From Streptomyces sp. HUAS CB01 (GTDB taxonomy: Bacteria > Actinomycetota > Actinomycetes > Streptomycetales > Streptomycetaceae), in assembly GCF_030406905.1 (NCBI RefSeq), contig NZ_CP129137.1:4980001-5044000 (forward strand): DNA of 64,000 bases, given 5' to 3'. Position numbers and translations under genes: made by a program. The notes beneath the pieces are model-generated. The model was given only the letters and a program-made list of their open reading frames with translations, was not told the DNA's origin and did not search any database. Each line of letters opens with the position of its first letter. The stretch's first letter is position 1. Below are positions 43,526 to 54,206 of this stretch, piece by piece.

Positions 43526-44914
43526 CTACGCGGTGGGCGACGGCTCGCGCCGTCCGCGCTGTGCCATGAGCACCAGCAGCCCCACGGCCAGCCAGACCGC
43601 GCCGACCGCCTGGGCCGTGGGGGAGGCCTCCACGATCACCGCGACGGTGACCGCCGCACCGACCACCGGGATCAGCCCGTGCCGCCACCAGCTCGGCGGC
43701 CCCTCCGCGCGGCGCACCACGAACCAGCCCACCACGCTGGCGTGCAGCAGCGTGAACGCCGTCAGCGCCCCGATGTCGACGACCGAGACCAGGAGCTCCA
43801 GACCGTCGGCACGCCGCGCCGCCCAGAGCGCGGCGGCGGTCGTCACGGCCGCCGAGACGAGCAGCGCCACGCGGGGCACGCCCCCGTCCGTGCGGGACAG
43901 GACCCGCGGCAGCCGCCGCTCCCGGCCCATCGCGAACAGCAGCCGCCCCGCCGCCGCCTGTCCCGCCAGGGCGGCGAACGCCGCGCCGACGGCCTTGCTC
44001 GCGGCCACCAGATCGTGCAGCCACGGGCCCACGGAGGCGTCGACGGCGTCGTAGAACGCGGTGCCCTGACTCCTCGGGTCCGCCGCGAGCTGCGCCGAGG
44101 ACACGGGCTCGAGCAGTGCCACCAGGTACGTCTGCACCACGAACAGCGTCCCCGCGAGCCCCAGACAGAACAGCACCGCCCGGGCGACCTGCCGCGAGCC
44201 GCCCGTCACCTCCTCGGCGAACGACGCGATCGCGTCGAACCCCAGGTACGACAGCACCGCGACCGAAACCGCCCCGAGCACCGCCGCCGGCACGAAGTCC
44301 CCGTCCCCGGTCAGCGGCGACGCCCAGCCGCGCCGCGCCCCCTCCGCCGCCAGCACCCGCAGCGCCGCGACCACGAACACCAGCAGCACCACCAGTTCCA
44401 TCGCCAGCACGGCCAGCCCGACCCGCGCTGCCGCCCGGACGCCCCAGAGGTTCAGCAGCGTGGTGACGGCGACCGCCAGCGCCGTCCACACCCACCGGTC
44501 CACGGCCGGGAGCAGCGCCTCCATCGCGATCCCCGAGAACAGGTACGCGACCGCCGGGATCAGCAGATAGTCGAGCATCGCCATCCAGCCGGCGACGAAG
44601 CCGGGCCCCTCGCCGAGCCCCTTCCGCGCATACGCGAAGACCGACCCGGCCAGCGGCGCCACCCGCACCATCTGGGCGTAGCTGTACGCCGTGAACGCCA
44701 TCGCGACGGTCGCCACCAGGTAGACGAGCGCCACCGCACCGTGCGACCTCGCGTCGAGGGTCCCGAAGACCCCGACGGGCGCCATCGGGGCGATGAAGAG
44801 CAGCCCGTACACGACCAGGTCCCGGAAGCCGAGGCTCCGGCGCAGCCGGGTGTGCGGGCCGGTGCCGTTCCCGGGGCCCGGCCCGGCGCCGCTGGGGGTC
44901 CCGGTGCCCGTCAT
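43526..44914 (-). CDS. APC-family amino acid permease
   Basis: 462-residue polytopic protein with about twelve membrane helices. [24 protein letters not shown] and [26 protein letters not shown] are first-helix and helix-3 motifs of the APC superfamily, and [18 protein letters not shown] is the helix-6 element. The substrate is unknown. ATG 44914 follows GGAGG by 5 nt. It is divergent from ispH with a 125-nt gap and seems metabolically unrelated to it. Confidence 0.88.
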   Translation of the reverse strand: MTGTGTPSGAGPGPGNGTGPHTRLRRSLGFRDLVVYGLLFIAPMAPVGVFGTLDARSHGAVALVYLVATVAMAFTAYSYAQMVRVAPLAGSVFAYARKGLGEGPGFVAGWMAMLDYLLIPAVAYLFSGIAMEALLPAVDRWVWTALAVAVTTLLNLWGVRAAARVGLAVLAMELVVLLVFVVAALRVLAAEGARRGWASPLTGDGDFVPAAVLGAVSVAVLSYLGFDAIASFAEEVTGGSRQVARAVLFCLGLAGTLFVVQTYLVALLEPVSSAQLAADPRSQGTAFYDAVDASVGPWLHDLVAASKAVGAAFAALAGQAAAGRLLFAMGRERRLPRVLSRTDGGVPRVALLVSAAVTTAAALWAARRADGLELLVSVVDIGALTAFTLLHASVVGWFVVRRAEGPPSWWRHGLIPVVGAAVTVAVIVEASPTAQAVGAVWLAVGLLVLMAQRGRREPSPTA

Positions 44915-45039
44915 GAGGGCCTCCGTCCTCGTACGTCCCGACCCGCGGCGCGGATCACGGCACAAGATCGCGGACCCGCACCAGTCTCAGCCCTGTGGGC
45001 GATCGTTGGGCCCTCCGGCGCGCCCTTACGATGGGGGAC

Positions 45040-46020
45040 ATGACTGCAACGAACGCCCGCCGCGTCCTCCTCGCCGCACCCCGTGGCTACTGCGCGGGCG
45101 TGGACCGTGCCGTGATCGCCGTGGAGAAGGCCCTCGAGCAGTACGGCGCGCCGATCTACGTCCGCCACGAGATCGTCCACAACAAGTACGTCGTGCAGAC
45201 CCTGGAGAAGAAGGGTGCGATCTTCGTCGAGACGACGGAGGAGGTCCCCGAGGGCTCCATCGTCATGTTCTCGGCGCACGGCGTGGCCCCGGTCGTCCAC
45301 GAGGAGGCCGCCGAGCGGAAGCTGGCCACCATCGACGCGACCTGCCCCCTGGTGACGAAGGTCCACAAGGAGGCCGTGCGGTACGCGAAGGACGACTTCG
45401 ACATCCTCCTCATCGGCCACGAGGGCCACGAGGAGGTCATCGGCACCACCGGCGAGGCCCCGGACCACATCACCCTGGTCGACGGCCCGCAGGACGTGGA
45501 CAAGGTCGAGGTCCGCGACCCGTCCAGGGTCGTCTGGCTCTCCCAGACCACGCTCTCCGTCGACGAGACGATGGAGACGGTCGACCGCCTGAAGACCAAG
45601 TTCCCGCTGCTGGTCTCCCCGCCGAGCGACGACATCTGCTACGCCACGCAGAACCGCCAGATCGCGGTCAAGCAGATGGGGGCCGAGGCGGACCTGGTCA
45701 TCGTCGTCGGCTCGCAGAACTCCTCCAACTCCAAGCGGCTCGTCGAGGTCGCCCTGGGCGCGGGTGCACGCGACGCCCACCTCGTGGACTACGCGCACGA
45801 GATCGACGAGGCCTGGCTGGAGGGCGTCTCGACCGTGGGCGTCACGTCGGGCGCGTCGGTGCCCGAGGTGCTGGTGGAGGAGGTCCTGGAGTGGCTGTCG
45901 CAGCGCGGCTTCGAGGACGTCGAGATCGTCAAGGCCGCCGAGGAGTCGATCACGTTCTCGCTGCCCAAGGAGCTCCGCCGCGACCTGCGCGCCGAGGCCT
46001 CGTCGTACGTCGAGGACTGA
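45040..46020 (+). CDS. ispH: 4-hydroxy-3-methylbut-2-enyl diphosphate reductase
   Basis: 326-residue [4Fe-4S] enzyme, the last step of the MEP pathway, giving isopentenyl and dimethylallyl diphosphate. Cluster cysteines are Cys18 (PRGYCAG), Cys102 (DATCPLV) and Cys200 ([10 protein letters not shown]); HxH and TxxGH motifs ([15 protein letters not shown]) are present. ATG 45040 is 7 nt after TACGAT (45027-45032), so I expect a leaderless transcript; an in-frame ATG at 45031 overlaps that box and is unlikely. Its product feeds the prenyl transferase coded at 16707. Confidence 0.94.
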   Translation: MTATNARRVLLAAPRGYCAGVDRAVIAVEKALEQYGAPIYVRHEIVHNKYVVQTLEKKGAIFVETTEEVPEGSIVMFSAHGVAPVVHEEAAERKLATIDATCPLVTKVHKEAVRYAKDDFDILLIGHEGHEEVIGTTGEAPDHITLVDGPQDVDKVEVRDPSRVVWLSQTTLSVDETMETVDRLKTKFPLLVSPPSDDICYATQNRQIAVKQMGAEADLVIVVGSQNSSNSKRLVEVALGAGARDAHLVDYAHEIDEAWLEGVSTVGVTSGASVPEVLVEEVLEWLSQRGFEDVEIVKAAEESITFSLPKELRRDLRAEASSYVED

Positions 46021-46132
46021 CGGGCCGGGAGCGGGCACCGGACCGCCCGGAGCTGCCCGCGGCATGGGGAAGTCCGGCGAAGGTCCCATTGTCGGGGAGT
46101 GACGGACAGCCCATCCTCGTAACGTTGTGTCC

Positions 46133-46876
46133 ATGAACGTCTTCGGAGTCGACATCGGCGGATCGGGGATCAAGGGCGCCCCCGTGGACCTGGACCGCGG
46201 CGACCTCGCCGAGCCCCGCCACAAAGTACTCACCCCACACCCGGCCTCGCCCGAACCCGTGGCCGACTGCGTCGCGGAGGTGGTGCGGCACTTCGGGTGG
46301 TCGGGTCCCCTCGGGGTCACCTTCCCCGGAGTGGTCACCGGCTCGGTCATCCGTACGGCCGCCAACGTCGACAAGAACTGGATCGACGTCGACGCCGCGC
46401 AACTGCTGCACGAGCGGCTCGGCCTGCCGGTGACCGTGCTCAACGACGCGGACGCGGCCGGGGTGGCCGAGATGACCTTCGGCGCCGGCAAGGGCCGCAA
46501 GGGCACGGTGATGCTGCTGACCTTCGGCACGGGCATCGGCAGCGCACTCTTCCTGGACGGCAGGCTCGTGCCGAACACGGAGCTCGGCCACCTGGAGCTG
46601 AACAACCACGAGGCCGAGAAGCGCGCGTCCACCAAGGTCAAGGAGGACGAGGGGCTGAGCTGGGAGCACTGGGCCCGCCGGGTCCAGAAGTACCTGACCC
46701 ACCTGGAGATGCTGTTCTCGCCCGAGCTGTTCATCATCGGCGGTGGCGTGAGCCGCAAGGCGGACAAGTTCATTCCGCTGCTCCACCACATCCGGGCGGA
46801 GATCGTCCCGGCCCAGTTGCAGAACAACGCGGGGATCGTCGGAGCGGCTATGACGGCCGCGGCCGAGCACGGCTGA
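46133..46876 (+). CDS. ppgK: Polyphosphate glucokinase
   Basis: 247-residue ROK-family kinase that phosphorylates glucose with polyphosphate or ATP. FGVDIGGSGIKGAPVDL is the phosphate-binding loop, and GVTFPGVV, VLNDADAAGVAEM (catalytic Asp) and LTFGTGIGSALFLDG follow. The loop between has the basic and acidic pattern of PPGK. ATG 46133 lies 7 nt after TAACGT (46120-46125), another leaderless-type promoter; GTG 46127 would overlap it. It sits 110 nt after ispH. Confidence 0.93.
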   Translation: MNVFGVDIGGSGIKGAPVDLDRGDLAEPRHKVLTPHPASPEPVADCVAEVVRHFGWSGPLGVTFPGVVTGSVIRTAANVDKNWIDVDAAQLLHERLGLPVTVLNDADAAGVAEMTFGAGKGRKGTVMLLTFGTGIGSALFLDGRLVPNTELGHLELNNHEAEKRASTKVKEDEGLSWEHWARRVQKYLTHLEMLFSPELFIIGGGVSRKADKFIPLLHHIRAEIVPAQLQNNAGIVGAAMTAAAEHG

Positions 46877-46933
46877 TCCGCACCGCGCCCTCGGGCTTCG
46901 GCTTCGGACCGGACGCGACGACGGAGCACGGGA

Positions 46934-46963
46934 AGGCGCCCGTCACCGGGGTGACGGGCGCCT
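46934..46963. terminator. Hairpin after ppgK
   Basis: AGGCGCCCGTCAC, 4-nt loop, and its exact complement: 13-bp stem. It also serves the convergent DUF6542 gene. Confidence 0.78.
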
Positions 46964-46991
46964 CGTCGTCGGATGAGGTGTCGGCGGGTCC

Positions 46992-47645
46992 TCAGGCCCG
47001 GCGGGGCGGCCCGGACGGCCGGCGGGAACGGCGCCGGGTCGTCATCAGCCGGATCTTCCGCACGGTCGCGATCAGCCCGGCGACGAGCGTGCCCCCGTAG
47101 AGCCAGCCCGCCTGCACCGCCAGGGCGGTGACGACGGCCATGATCTGGACGCCGATGCCGCCGGACCCGCCGGTCCCCTCCGAACCACCCGTGATCGGGA
47201 TCAGCCCCACGGCGAAGGCGATCGGCACGCTGATCGGCGCGGTGACCAGGTCCGCGCTGCGTACCCAGCACGCGGTCAGGGCGCTGACCGGCAGGAAGAG
47301 CACTCCGTACACCAGGGCGGAACCGTCGAACAGGAGCTGGTCGAGCGAGCCGATCACCAGCATCAGGGCGCAGACGAACAGTCCGGCGCCCAGTCCGGTC
47401 AGCCGCGGGTTCGGCAGTCTGCGCAGGGCGGCCACCACCGGGGGCCCCTGGCGCGGGGGCCGCGGGGCGGGTCGCTTCCCCGGCCGCTGAGGCGTGTCCG
47501 GCTGCCCCGTCCTGCCGGGCCGGGCCGTGACCCGGTACACCGAGGCGCCCTCGATGAGGGCGCCCTTGGCGAGGGGGGCCTGCTGCGAAAGAGGGGCCTG
47601 CGGCCGCGGCCGCCTCGACGGGGTACCAGTCCTTTGCTGCTCCAC
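46992..47645 (-). CDS. DUF6542-like four-helix membrane protein
   Basis: 217 residues. The first 70 are a basic Pro/Arg/Gln-rich cytoplasmic tail, then four hydrophobic helices (about 84-105, 112-128, 135-152, 162-190), then a short Arg-rich end. Actinobacterial proteins of this shape are called DUF6542, function unknown. ATG 47645 is supported by coding bias and a start region with a clear promoter gap to ychF. No operon partner is seen. Confidence 0.78.
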   Translation of the reverse strand: MEQQRTGTPSRRPRPQAPLSQQAPLAKGALIEGASVYRVTARPGRTGQPDTPQRPGKRPAPRPPRQGPPVVAALRRLPNPRLTGLGAGLFVCALMLVIGSLDQLLFDGSALVYGVLFLPVSALTACWVRSADLVTAPISVPIAFAVGLIPITGGSEGTGGSGGIGVQIMAVVTALAVQAGWLYGGTLVAGLIATVRKIRLMTTRRRSRRPSGPPRRA

Positions 47646-47827
47646 ATGACCAACGTAGGTCGCGATGTGCGATCAGTACGTCACGGGACACGCCCTTTGG
47701 GTGAGCTTGGTCAAGAGTTCGAGACATCGCACGCGTGACGTACTCCGGCGGGCCGCCCGTAAACTGGGGGATCGGCCCACTCCCGGGCCCGGCCACCAGC
47801 CAGTCCTCACTCCAGGAAGTCGCCAAC

Positions 47828-48898
<1,071 letters not shown>

Positions 48899-48916
<18 letters not shown>

Positions 48917-49050
48917 CATCTCGTCAAGAACTGTGCCCGACCCGCTTGTTGGCGGGTCGGGCACAAGCTTCTGTCCGCGGGAAGCCCTCGCCCCGTGATT
49001 TGGGGCAGTGGCAGGTCTGGCCGGCGTGAGGCTGCCTCAAACCTTGACGA
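48899..49050. repeat. Left copy of the ychF-tail/terminator repeat (block A1)
   Basis: From the last codons of ychF through its terminator to just inside the PIN toxin 3' end. It matches 52243-52395 with about 15-20 percent differences and small indels. Together with block B1 (49421-49763) it forms the left side of the duplicated segment flanking the helicase gene. Confidence 0.8.
48932..48965. terminator. Terminator of ychF (island copy 1)
   Basis: TGTGCCCGACCCGC, 6-nt loop, GCGGGTCGGGCACA: a perfect 14-bp stem. Confidence 0.8.
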
Positions 49051-49429
49051 CCTCCACGGAAGGGCCGCACAGGAGTGTCAGATCCTCGGGGTCGGACGTG
49101 AGGACGGTGACCGGCCGGGGTGCGTTGCGGGCGATGACGGCGAAGGCGGCATCGATGGCGTACTTGTGGCCGTGGAGGTGATGGGTGCGCAGAAGCGCGG
49201 CAGCCTGGTCGGTGATCTCCTTGGTGACGTCGTGAACGTCGACGCGGGAGAGGATCCACTTGATGCGGGCCTGGTGGATACGCTCATAGTCGGCCTCAAG
49301 AGTGGTCATGGCGCTGGTGGCGACGCGGATGCCCTCTTCCGACGCCGCTTGGACCAGAGTCACGACGGTACGGTCCTTGCGGTAGAGCTTCGATAGGCCT
49401 TCGCCGTCGAGCAGTAGGGTGCCGGGCAT
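49037..49429 (-). CDS. PIN-domain toxin (VapC-like)
   Basis: 130-residue PIN-domain protein. It starts MPGTLLLDGEGLSKLYRKD with the first acidic residue (Asp8), has TTLEADYERIH (Glu), then KYAIDAAFAVIA (Asp) and VLTSDPEDLTLL (Asp), the acidic tetrad of VapC ribonucleases. The start ATG 49429 overlaps the antitoxin stop by one base (TGATG), the usual VapBC layout. It lies convergent with ychF. The right-hand copy of this locus (52396) lacks the toxin. Confidence 0.88.
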   Translation of the reverse strand: MPGTLLLDGEGLSKLYRKDRTVVTLVQAASEEGIRVATSAMTTLEADYERIHQARIKWILSRVDVHDVTKEITDQAAALLRTHHLHGHKYAIDAAFAVIARNAPRPVTVLTSDPEDLTLLCGPSVEVVKV

Positions 49430-49763
49430 CAGGCGGCGGCCCCGCCGGCCTGTCGGTGGTCGTGGCGCAGCAGCGCCCGGGCGGCCTCGACCTCCTCGCG
49501 GGTGAGAGCTTCGTTGTCGGTCTCGAAGTCGGCGACGATCTCTCGGAGCTTGTCCATGGCGACCCGCTGTTCGAGGGCCTCAGCGACGTAGGCGGAGAAG
49601 CCGCCCGGGCCGACGTGGGCGCGTACGGCCTCGGCGAGGTCCTCGGGGAGACTGATGGAGTACTTCCTGCTACCGCTCATGCCGCAGATCCTACCGGTGG
49701 TCGTAAGCCTTCGGTGGTGAAAAGCTCCTGCAGGTCCGACTGATCCGCGCCGATTTCTCCCGC
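49421..49763. repeat. Left copy of the antitoxin repeat (block B1)
   Basis: Covers the antitoxin gene and about 80 nt upstream of it; matches 52396-52738 at about 90 percent identity, with higher identity in the coding part. Confidence 0.85.
49429..49680 (-). CDS. Antitoxin of the PIN toxin, ribbon-helix-helix type
   Basis: 83 residues. SRKYSISLPEDLAEAVRAHVGPGGFSAYVAEALEQRV is a ribbon-helix-helix DNA-binding domain; the C-terminal helix (REIVADFETDNEALTREEVEAARALL) should wrap the toxin. ATG 49680 is fixed by family and by the conserved copy at 52655, from which it differs by one residue (Tyr31 here, His there). It probably binds its own promoter, where CGTAAGCCTTCGGTGGTGA is conserved in both copies. 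It is the first gene of the pair. Confidence 0.88.
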   Translation of the reverse strand: MSGSRKYSISLPEDLAEAVRAHVGPGGFSAYVAEALEQRVAMDKLREIVADFETDNEALTREEVEAARALLRHDHRQAGGAAA

Positions 49764-49790
49764 ATCCCCGAGGTCGCGAGAAGGTGGCCT

Positions 49791-49814
49791 CTGACCTGCG
49801 GCAGCGCAGGTCAG
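49791..49814. promoter_or_regulatory. 10-bp inverted repeat upstream of the helicase gene
   Basis: CTGACCTGCG, 4-nt spacer, CGCAGGTCAG. It lies 112 nt before the helicase start and could be an operator for it. Confidence 0.45.
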
Positions 49815-49926
49815 GTGCCCCCGTCCGATGGGACATCGGCATCGTGCCCGGACTGGACGGGCACCCCGTGCAGGGCCGGAACGGGCGGTGGGAGGATGCG
49901 GCGACCGCGAAAGAGGGGCGGGACGC

Positions 49927-52107
49927 GTGGGGCGTGGTGAGCGGGACACGGTCGCAAGGGGAGCACGACTGTACGAGGCGGCGCAGGCAGTGGCCAGTGA
50001 CCACACCAGGGCGGTCGAGGCGGTGCGGGCGGCGCTGAAGCCGATTCATGACGCGGCGGTCACGCGGGAGCTCGACGCCATCCCTGTCGCCCGGCTGCAG
50101 GACGCCACTGAAGGACGCCTGCGGCTGGGGAACGTCGAGAAGAGCGGCCTTGGCACGGTGGGCCGTGTCCTCGAAGCGGGCCCCTATCGGTTGCGGCAGA
50201 TTCCCGGTGTCGGGCAGCGCACGGTTGATCGGATCCTTGCCGCTGCTCGCCGGCTTTCCGAAGCCGTGCACGAGACGGTGGCCGTCCACATTGACGTGGA
50301 CCGGCCGGAGCCGAGCACCACCGCGCTCGTCATGGCCCTGCACGTACTGGTGGAAGCCGGCCCGGACGCCCGGCGCGCGGTGGACCGCGCCGCAGCCCTG
50401 TCGGAACGACTCGGCCCGTTGCTGGTCGACGCGAGGCCCGCCGTCGGGCGTTTCAGAATGCTCCTGACCGGCCAGGAGAAGAAGGCACGTGCCCTGGCGG
50501 CGGTCGCCGAGATCCGCTCACTGGTGGACGAAGCAGACCAGGCCGACCTGTCTGAGCTGCTCGCACAAGCCTCGGTGGACCTGCTACGTGGATCTTCGTC
50601 CGACATCGCGGCATGGGTGGACTTCGAACTCCGCTCCGCGGAGTACTACAGCCTGCTCGCCGAGATCTCCGGGCGGCTGCCGGACGCGGCAGCCGCCGAG
50701 GGGTTCCTGCCGGAGGAGATCGCCGAGCGGGTACGGACGCAACAACTCGACGACTCGCACCGGCGGGTCTCCCTGCGCGGTTACCAGGCCTTCGGCGCGC
50801 GATTCGTCCTTGCGCAGCGCAAGGTGATACTCGGCGACGAGATGGGTCTCGGGAAGACCATCCAGGCGATTGCCGTGCTGGCACACCTGGCCGCCGAGGG
50901 GCAGAGCCATTTCATGGTCGTCTGCCCGGCGAGTGTTCTCGTGAACTGGACTCGGGAGATCGAGGCCCGCAGCGCCCTTCGCGTCGTGGTGCTCCACGGA
51001 CCCGACCGGGACTACGCGTTCGCCGACTGGAAGGGGCGGGGCGGGGTGGGGGTGACCACGTTCGACGCGCTGCGCGGTTTTCCGGCACCGGGCGGCGGGG
51101 AGGTCGGACTGCTCGTCGTCGACGAAGCGCACTCCGTGAAAAACCCGAAGACCAAGCGGTCTCAGTCGGTCGCCCTGTGGACGGAGCGTTGTGAGCGCAG
51201 CCTCTTCATGACCGGAACCCCGATGGAGAACCGGGTCGTGGAGTTCCGCAACTTGGTCCGGATTCTCGATGGAGCGGTGGCGGACTCCCTTGGCGAGCGG
51301 GACGCCTTGGCAGGATCGGTCGCCTTCCGCAAGGCCGTCGCCCCGGTCTACCTGAGGCGCAACCAGGAAGACGTGCTGACGGAACTCCCCAGTCTTCAGC
51401 AGACCGACGAGTGGGAGGAGCTGAGCGCGTCGGACGAGGTGGCGTACCGCGAAGCCGTGCGCGCAGGCAACTTCATGGCGATGCGCAGGGCCGCGTACAT
51501 GCGCCCCGAGAGGTCGGCCAAGCTGGACCGGCTCCGCGAGATCGTTCAGGAGGCCGGCGAGAACGGGCAGAAGACAGTGATCTTCTCCAACTTCAAGGAC
51601 GTGCTGGGCGTGGTGAAGGCGGCGCTCGCTGCGGGTCCCACTGCCGGTACTCGGATGTTCGGTCCGCTCACCGGCAGCGTCCCGGCCGGGCGACGGCAGC
51701 AGATCGTCGACGACTTCGCCGGGGTCTCGGGACCAGCGCTGCTCCTGGCACAGATCCAGGCGGCCGGTGTCGGCCTCAATATGCAGGCTGCCTCCGTTGT
51801 CATCATCTGCGAACCGCAGATCAAGCCGACCATCGAACACCAGGCGGTGGCTCGGGCTCACCGCATGGGACAGGTCAGGTCGGTTCACGTGCATCGCCTT
51901 CTCGCCACCGGGGGAGTCGATGAACGCATGGTGAGGATGCTGGAGGAGAAGACCCGTCTGTTCGATGCATACGCCCGCCGTAGCGCCGTAGCCGAAGCCA
52001 CCCCGGACGCGGTCGACGTATCAGACATCGAGCTGGCCCGCCGGATTGTCGAGGAGGAGCAGGCGCGTCTGGGTATGGCGGACGGACCCCCCACGGCATC
52101 CGGGTGA
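49927..52107 (+). CDS. SNF2-family DNA helicase/translocase with helix-hairpin-helix motif
   Basis: 726 residues. The N-terminal third is unique, with a helix-hairpin-helix motif (RLRQIPGVGQRTVDRILAAARRL, about 84-108), a DNA-binding element. Then comes an SNF2 motor: Walker A GDEMGLGKT (303-311), DEAH box (Asp399-His402), motif III MTGTPMENR, then TVIFSNFKDVLG, and motif VI HQAVARAHRMGQ. GTG 49927 lies 9 nt after GAGGGG; upstream codons have no coding bias. It is flanked by repeats and two antitoxin copies, so it is the cargo of a small island. A defence role is possible but not shown; I do not recognise a named system. Confidence 0.85.
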   Translation: MGRGERDTVARGARLYEAAQAVASDHTRAVEAVRAALKPIHDAAVTRELDAIPVARLQDATEGRLRLGNVEKSGLGTVGRVLEAGPYRLRQIPGVGQRTVDRILAAARRLSEAVHETVAVHIDVDRPEPSTTALVMALHVLVEAGPDARRAVDRAAALSERLGPLLVDARPAVGRFRMLLTGQEKKARALAAVAEIRSLVDEADQADLSELLAQASVDLLRGSSSDIAAWVDFELRSAEYYSLLAEISGRLPDAAAAEGFLPEEIAERVRTQQLDDSHRRVSLRGYQAFGARFVLAQRKVILGDEMGLGKTIQAIAVLAHLAAEGQSHFMVVCPASVLVNWTREIEARSALRVVVLHGPDRDYAFADWKGRGGVGVTTFDALRGFPAPGGGEVGLLVVDEAHSVKNPKTKRSQSVALWTERCERSLFMTGTPMENRVVEFRNLVRILDGAVADSLGERDALAGSVAFRKAVAPVYLRRNQEDVLTELPSLQQTDEWEELSASDEVAYREAVRAGNFMAMRRAAYMRPERSAKLDRLREIVQEAGENGQKTVIFSNFKDVLGVVKAALAAGPTAGTRMFGPLTGSVPAGRRQQIVDDFAGVSGPALLLAQIQAAGVGLNMQAASVVIICEPQIKPTIEHQAVARAHRMGQVRSVHVHRLLATGGVDERMVRMLEEKTRLFDAYARRSAVAEATPDAVDVSDIELARRIVEEEQARLGMADGPPTASG

Positions 52108-52242
52108 GGAGGTCCTCCAGTCCGCAGCCAGTCCGCAGGACATCCGTAAACGGCCGTTGGGAGCCAACGCACGCCAACCAGAAAATCCCAGGTCAGGGAC
52201 CTACGCGGGGCTCCGCCGCAGGTCGGGATCTGGCTCCAGACA

Positions 52243-52395
52243 TTCCGCTTCAATGTGTGACGTCTCGTCATGAACTGTGCCCGACCCGCTTGTGGCGGGT
52301 CGGGCACGAGCTTCCGTCCGCAGAGGTCCTCGCCCCGCGATGAGGGGCGGCAGGTCTGGTCGGCGTGGCAGTGGCACCGCCTCAGACCTTGACGA
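52243..52395. repeat. Right copy of the ychF-tail/terminator repeat (block A2)
   Basis: Begins with TTCCGCTTCAA and includes a remnant of the ychF C-terminus (Arg-Phe-Asn-Val-stop, ending at 52260) and of the terminator. It joins directly to block B2 at 52396, so the toxin reading frame (49051-49420 in the left copy) is deleted here. Confidence 0.8.
52277..52307. terminator. Second copy of the ychF terminator
   Basis: GTGCCCGACCCGC, 5-nt loop, GCGGGTCGGGCAC: a 13-bp stem, 170 nt after the helicase stop. It may now end the helicase transcript. Confidence 0.75.
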
Positions 52396-52738
52396 GCCGG
52401 GCATCAGGCGGCGGCCCCGCCGGCCTGTCGGTGGTCGTGGCGCAGCAGCGCCCGGGCGGCCTCGACCTCCTCGCGGGTGAGAGCTTCGTTGTCGGTCTCG
52501 AAGTCGGCGACGATCTCTCGGAGCTTGTCCATGGCGACCCGCTGTTCGAGGGCCTCGGCGACGTGGGCGGAGAAGCCGCCCGGGCCGACGTGGGCGCGTA
52601 CGGCCTCGGCGAGGTCCTCGGGGAGACTGATGGAGTACTTCCTGCTACCGCTCATGCCGCCGATCCTCCCGGTGGTCGTAAGCCTTCGGTGGTGAGAGGC
52701 TCCTGCAGGCCCGACTGACCCGCACCGGCTTCTCTCGC
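52396..52738. repeat. Right copy of the antitoxin repeat (block B2)
   Basis: Matches 49421-49763 and carries the second antitoxin gene. Beyond 52738 the two copies diverge at a CAGTCGC-type short repeat (52739-52757). Confidence 0.85.
52404..52655 (-). CDS. Orphan antitoxin, second copy
   Basis: 83 residues, identical to the antitoxin at 49429 except His for Tyr at position 31. Its toxin partner has been lost by the deletion joining 52395 to 52396; only the toxin's first three codons remain in frame before the join. It is therefore an antitoxin without a cognate toxin. It could still neutralise the toxin at 49037 and repress both promoters, acting as a backup antitoxin. Confidence 0.85.
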   Translation of the reverse strand: MSGSRKYSISLPEDLAEAVRAHVGPGGFSAHVAEALEQRVAMDKLREIVADFETDNEALTREEVEAARALLRHDHRQAGGAAA

Positions 52739-52893
52739 CAGTCGCCAGTCGCCAGTCCGGGGCTCGATGCCGCCAGCGGCCCCCGGCGACTTGCTGACCG
52801 CGTGGCCGCGGTGAGGGGCGGAGTGCCGGCCAGGACCGGGTCGAGGAGCGCGGTCAGGCCGCAGGCGGGCGAGATCCTCGCGGCCCCGGCCCG

Positions 52894-54015
52894 TCACCCT
52901 CCGGCCGCGACCCCCGTCTTCGCCCCCGCCCCGCACAGCGGCACCACCGTGGTGCGGCCGCCCAGGCCGTGTGCCCCGATCGCCGCCCAGCAGGCCGCTC
53001 CCGTGGGTTCGACGAACAGGCCGCGCGCGGCGAGGTCGAGCTGGGCGGCCCGGATCTGGTCCTCCGTCACCGTGTGGAAGGTGCCGCCGGTGGCACGTAC
53101 GGCGGCGAGGATCTGGCGGGCCCTGGGTGGGGCGGGGATCGCGATGCCCTCGGCGAGGGTGGGCGCCGCCTCCGCCGGGGTGATGTCGTCCGCGCCGGCG
53201 TGGAACGCCGAGGCCAGGGGCGCGACCGCGGCCGTCTGCACCGCGACGAGGGCGGGACGTTCCCCGATGAGCCCGTGGGCGTGCAGTTCCTCGACGGCCA
53301 GACGGGCGCCGAGCAGCAGGGTGCCGTTGCCGGCGGGCAGGACCAGCACCTCGGGCAGTCGGCCGCCGAGGTCCTCCCAGATCTCGTACACATAGGTCTT
53401 CGTGCCGTGCAGGAAGTACGGGTTGTGGACGTGCGAGGCGTAGAAGACGCCGTCCTCGTCGGCGGCCGTGCGTGCGGCGCGTGCGGTCGCCTCCCGGTCG
53501 CCGGGCACGAGCTCCAGCCGGGCCCCGTGCGCGGCGATCTGCTCGATCTTCTTGGGGGACGTCGCGGCCGGGACGTACACGGTGCAGTCCAGGCCCGCGC
53601 GGGCGCAGTAGGCGGCGATCGAGGTGCCCGCGTTGCCGCTGCTGTCGGCGATCACCCGGCGCGGCTTCAGGCGCCGGGCGAACTCGGCGAGCATCACCGC
53701 GCCGCGGTCCTTGAAGGACAGGGTCGGCATCAGGAAGTCGAGCTTCGCGGTGACGCTGCCGGTGAGCGGGACCAGCGGGGTCCGACCCTCGCCGAGCGAG
53801 ACGGCCCCGGGCCCGCCGCCGGTGGCCTCCGCCGCGGCGAGCGGCAGCGCCTCCTCGTACCGCCACAGTGAACCGACCCTGCCGGCAAGGGAGTCGAGGG
53901 ACACCGGAGCCGCGGTGAAGTCGAGGTCCCACGGGCCGTGGCACCGTGGACAGCGCCAGGCGAACGACTCGACCGGGGAACGTACGCCGCACATCGGGCA
54001 CTGATAGTCCGTCAT
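52894..54015 (-). CDS. Threonine synthase-like PLP enzyme
   Basis: 373-residue pyridoxal-phosphate enzyme of fold type II. An N-terminal zinc-ribbon-like part (Cys6-x2-Cys9, Cys22-x2-Cys25) is typical of threonine synthase-like proteins. The PLP lysine is Lys102 in LSFKDRGAVMLAEFA; ADSSGNAGTSIAAYCARAG is the substrate loop, and VLPAGNGTLLLGA binds the phosphate. It may make threonine from O-phosphohomoserine or another hydroxy/keto product. ATG 54015 is preferred for its start at the zinc ribbon. It is divergent from the subtilisin gene. Confidence 0.88.
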   Translation of the reverse strand: MTDYQCPMCGVRSPVESFAWRCPRCHGPWDLDFTAAPVSLDSLAGRVGSLWRYEEALPLAAAEATGGGPGAVSLGEGRTPLVPLTGSVTAKLDFLMPTLSFKDRGAVMLAEFARRLKPRRVIADSSGNAGTSIAAYCARAGLDCTVYVPAATSPKKIEQIAAHGARLELVPGDREATARAARTAADEDGVFYASHVHNPYFLHGTKTYVYEIWEDLGGRLPEVLVLPAGNGTLLLGARLAVEELHAHGLIGERPALVAVQTAAVAPLASAFHAGADDITPAEAAPTLAEGIAIPAPPRARQILAAVRATGGTFHTVTEDQIRAAQLDLAARGLFVEPTGAACWAAIGAHGLGGRTTVVPLCGAGAKTGVAAGG

Positions 54016-54206
54016 GTGATCCAGGATGGCAGTTGTGTGGCACACGTGTTACGGGCCGTCCCGAACTCTTGTGGGATTCCTATGGATCAGTCAATCTTTC
54101 GGACGGCAGCGGCACGACGATTGCGCGGCCACCCACCGCGATGTCGTTGTCATGCTCCTGCCGAAACCCCCACATCAACGCACCACCAATGAGGAGGACC
54201 CCTCAC

